From NCBI GenBank assembly GCA_910584595.1, contig CAJUBQ010000064.1, positions 1 to 25,679 on the forward strand: a DNA stretch of 25,679 bases, written 5' to 3'. Below, piece after piece: positions 24,445 through 25,679 of this stretch. The position numbers and the translations under genes were made by a program. Under the pieces are notes generated by a model that saw nothing but the letters and a program-made list of their open reading frames with translations, did no database searches and was not told where the DNA came from. Each line of letters begins with the position of its first letter. Position 1 is the first letter of the stretch. This DNA comes from an uncultured Eubacterium sp. (GTDB taxonomy: Bacteria > Bacillota > Clostridia > Lachnospirales > Lachnospiraceae).

Positions 24445-24514
24445 ACCATTATCTCCTTATTTGGATATATCCTGCATTTATTTGCTTTTCACATTCTCTG
24501 CCACCGCCTTCCTT

Positions 24515-24727
24515 CTACGTTCCACTCCGGCCGGCGCAAAGCCAACATCCACCGGACGTTGTGCGCCCTTGATTCTCTGTATATTTCCGCAGCATTTTTT
24601 CTGAAACATTTCCTACACTACAGGCAAAATATCCACCTTCGTTATGTTTTTTGCAAATATCCAAAGGGCATGATATGCCTGTTTTTTGATCTCCATGTTC
24701 CCATGACGCAAGTATAACACAAACCAC
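24515..24727 (-). pseudogene. Remnant of an IS200/IS605 TnpA (Y1) transposase
   Basis: One frame contains GGYFACSVGNVSEKMLRKYT followed by ENQG (about 24566-24634). This matches the C-terminal region of IS200/IS605 Y1 transposases, where the Tyr of the (I/L)xKYIxxQ helix is the catalytic residue. The rest of the roughly 130-150-residue enzyme, including the HUH motif, is missing or out of frame, so it is dead. It lies directly upstream of the nuclease-helicase operon and in the same direction. Confidence 0.5.
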
Positions 24728-24790
24728 TGCTTTTGGCTACCTTAACCCTCCGTCCAAAGCCAGTGGGATTTCGGTAGCCAAACGATGAAG
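24716..24790. repeat. Nested inverted repeats, possible IS200/IS605 end
   Basis: TTTGGCTACC (24732-24741) and GGTAGCCAAA (24773-24782) form a perfect 10-bp inverted repeat. An overlapping pair, CCACTGCTTTTGG (24724-24736) and CCAAAGCCAGTGG (24754-24766), matches at 11 of 13. Alternative hairpins of this kind are typical of IS200/IS605 ends, and the tnpA remnant begins beside it. The stretch 24783-24860 shows nothing I can name. Confidence 0.5.
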
Positions 24791-24860
24791 CCCTCGCGAA
24801 ACACTGCTGCATTATCTGGAGACAAAACCAGCCAGGTACATTTGAAGCGGAAAACACGCT

Positions 24861-25601
24861 CTAATCTCCCTGCAGAATCTCCAGATGAATCTCAGATAAT
24901 GTCTGTCCGCATTCCAATGAAACAGCATTTATGTTATCTGTATACCAATAATAATCACTGCTCACCCGAATCAAATAACTGTTCATGCCTTCACAAAGGT
25001 TCATTGTATACCTGTACTTTTCATGAAATCTTCCTGCTTCATAAGTCCCAAGCTTAACCACAGCACTTATAAGTTCATCTTCTTGCTCTGATTTGCTTTC
25101 TGATCCTTCCTTCACACAATCTGCTGAAAAATACAGATAATTGCCTTTCTCCCTGTCTGAAATAACTGCTGAACCATCAAAAACAAAACATGTATCGATG
25201 TTATTTAAAACTGCAGTCCGCCTATTTTCAATCGCCTTCTTTTCATCATATTCTGCCCATATGAATGGCAATTGTGCAATATTGTAATTATGAAAATTTC
25301 CATTGTAAGTAAGTGTTTCATTACCTGCATGATCTTTTGCAATAACAGCTCCATCATATCCCCAACTTAAATTTTCAAAATATAACGTAGTACTGATAGA
25401 TTTAAGTTTTACAACACTTTCTTCCGGTATATCCATCCTTAGCCTCATTTCTTTTGTAACCGGTAGTATAAATTCTGCTATACCTGACCTTGTCATTTCT
25501 ATACATTTACTTTTTTCCTCTGTATAAAACTTCTCATCTGAAGCATAATACATCTGAATTGCACCCTCTGTAGATGATTCATACACAACAGAAAGTTTCA
25601 T
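24861..25601 (-). CDS. Protein of unknown function (246 aa)
   Basis: Starts at an ATG with GAGGGA upstream. It is rich in Tyr, Ser and Glu with alternating hydrophobic residues, suggesting a beta-rich fold. It has no signal peptide, membrane helix or cysteine motif that I recognise. Segments such as GAIQMYYASDEKF, FILPVTKEMRLRMDIPEES and LKSISTTLYFENL recall extracytoplasmic beta-sandwich parts of large surface-polysaccharide or glycosyltransferase proteins of clostridia, but this is a weak impression. The frame closes at an upstream TGA near 25639. If it is a detached domain of a larger protein, the lack of any export signal would mean a truncated fragment. It is separated from the helicase operon by the IS remnant. 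Confidence 0.6.
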   Translation of the reverse strand: MKLSVVYESSTEGAIQMYYASDEKFYTEEKSKCIEMTRSGIAEFILPVTKEMRLRMDIPEESVVKLKSISTTLYFENLSWGYDGAVIAKDHAGNETLTYNGNFHNYNIAQLPFIWAEYDEKKAIENRRTAVLNNIDTCFVFDGSAVISDREKGNYLYFSADCVKEGSESKSEQEDELISAVVKLGTYEAGRFHEKYRYTMNLCEGMNSYLIRVSSDYYWYTDNINAVSLECGQTLSEIHLEILQGD

Positions 25602-25622
25602 ATTCAGTCCCTCATAAGACTT

Positions 25623-25647
25623 AAGGTAGTGTCAAGTCTGCTACCTT
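25623..25647. repeat. 7-bp inverted repeat upstream of the unknown gene
   Basis: AAGGTAG (25623-25629) and CTACCTT (25641-25647) flank an 11-nt loop. On the plus strand the stem is followed by ATTTTT, so it could be a plus-strand terminator or an operator near the start of the minus-strand gene. The role is undetermined. Confidence 0.35.
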
Positions 25648-25679
25648 ATTTTTCTACTCAAAGCCTTTATTTTAGGGAG

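Noticed and set aside
25602..25640. TTGACA on the minus strand near 25633 as promoter of the unknown gene
   Set aside because: No -10 box lies at suitable spacing before the start codon.

Overview
The window looks like a chromosomal segment of an endospore-forming, anaerobic, low-to-medium GC Firmicute, most likely a Lachnospiraceae-type Clostridium. Supporting this are spoIIM, a fused-domain RNase Y, an anaerobic ribonucleotide reductase activase, a short [FeFe]-hydrogenase-like protein, a Firmicute-type LexA box on recA, and AAGGAGG-type ribosome binding sites throughout. No species can be named from the sequence alone.

Layout. 1-417: tail of an unidentified plus-strand gene, coupled by ATGA to a 98-codon conserved-looking small protein. 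414-579: a 166-bp palindromic element. 609-3400: rluF-ligA operon (minus, ATGA coupled). 3628-5247: membrane-anchored protein with three SH3b domains. 5359-5430: tRNA-Arg(CCG). 5476-7254: nrdG and aroF, read divergently from two good sigma-A-like promoters. 7251-8826: spoIIM-xerD (minus); xerD converges with aroF so tightly that the stop codons overlap. 8893-9432: NUDIX hydrolase. 9511-9677: a second copy of the palindromic element. 9799-11352: rny. 11546-13380: recA-recX with an SOS box. 13608-14714: PD-(D/E)XK protein carrying a 24-bp in-frame tandem repeat. 15050-16636: prfC. 16880-18097: [FeFe]-hydrogenase-like protein. 18348-24444: accessory operon of a nuclease-helicase and two unlike DNA methyltransferases. 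24445-24860: IS200/IS605 remnant. 24861-25601: protein of unknown function.

How the parts relate. Most of 600-18100 is housekeeping (DNA repair and replication, RNA turnover, translation termination, aromatic amino acid synthesis) in compact minus-strand operons. The right end from about 18300 is accessory. The three-gene operon reads as a restriction-modification-like defence system: an Mrr-like nuclease fused to an SF2 helicase with a C-terminal recognition-like domain, plus two separate methyltransferases that could each protect one strand of an asymmetric site.

The most unusual signal outside genes is the pair of 166/167-bp palindromic elements. They share a 53-bp core, in opposite orientation, with paired substitutions at the hairpin tip, but their outer arms are unrelated in sequence while each stays self-complementary.
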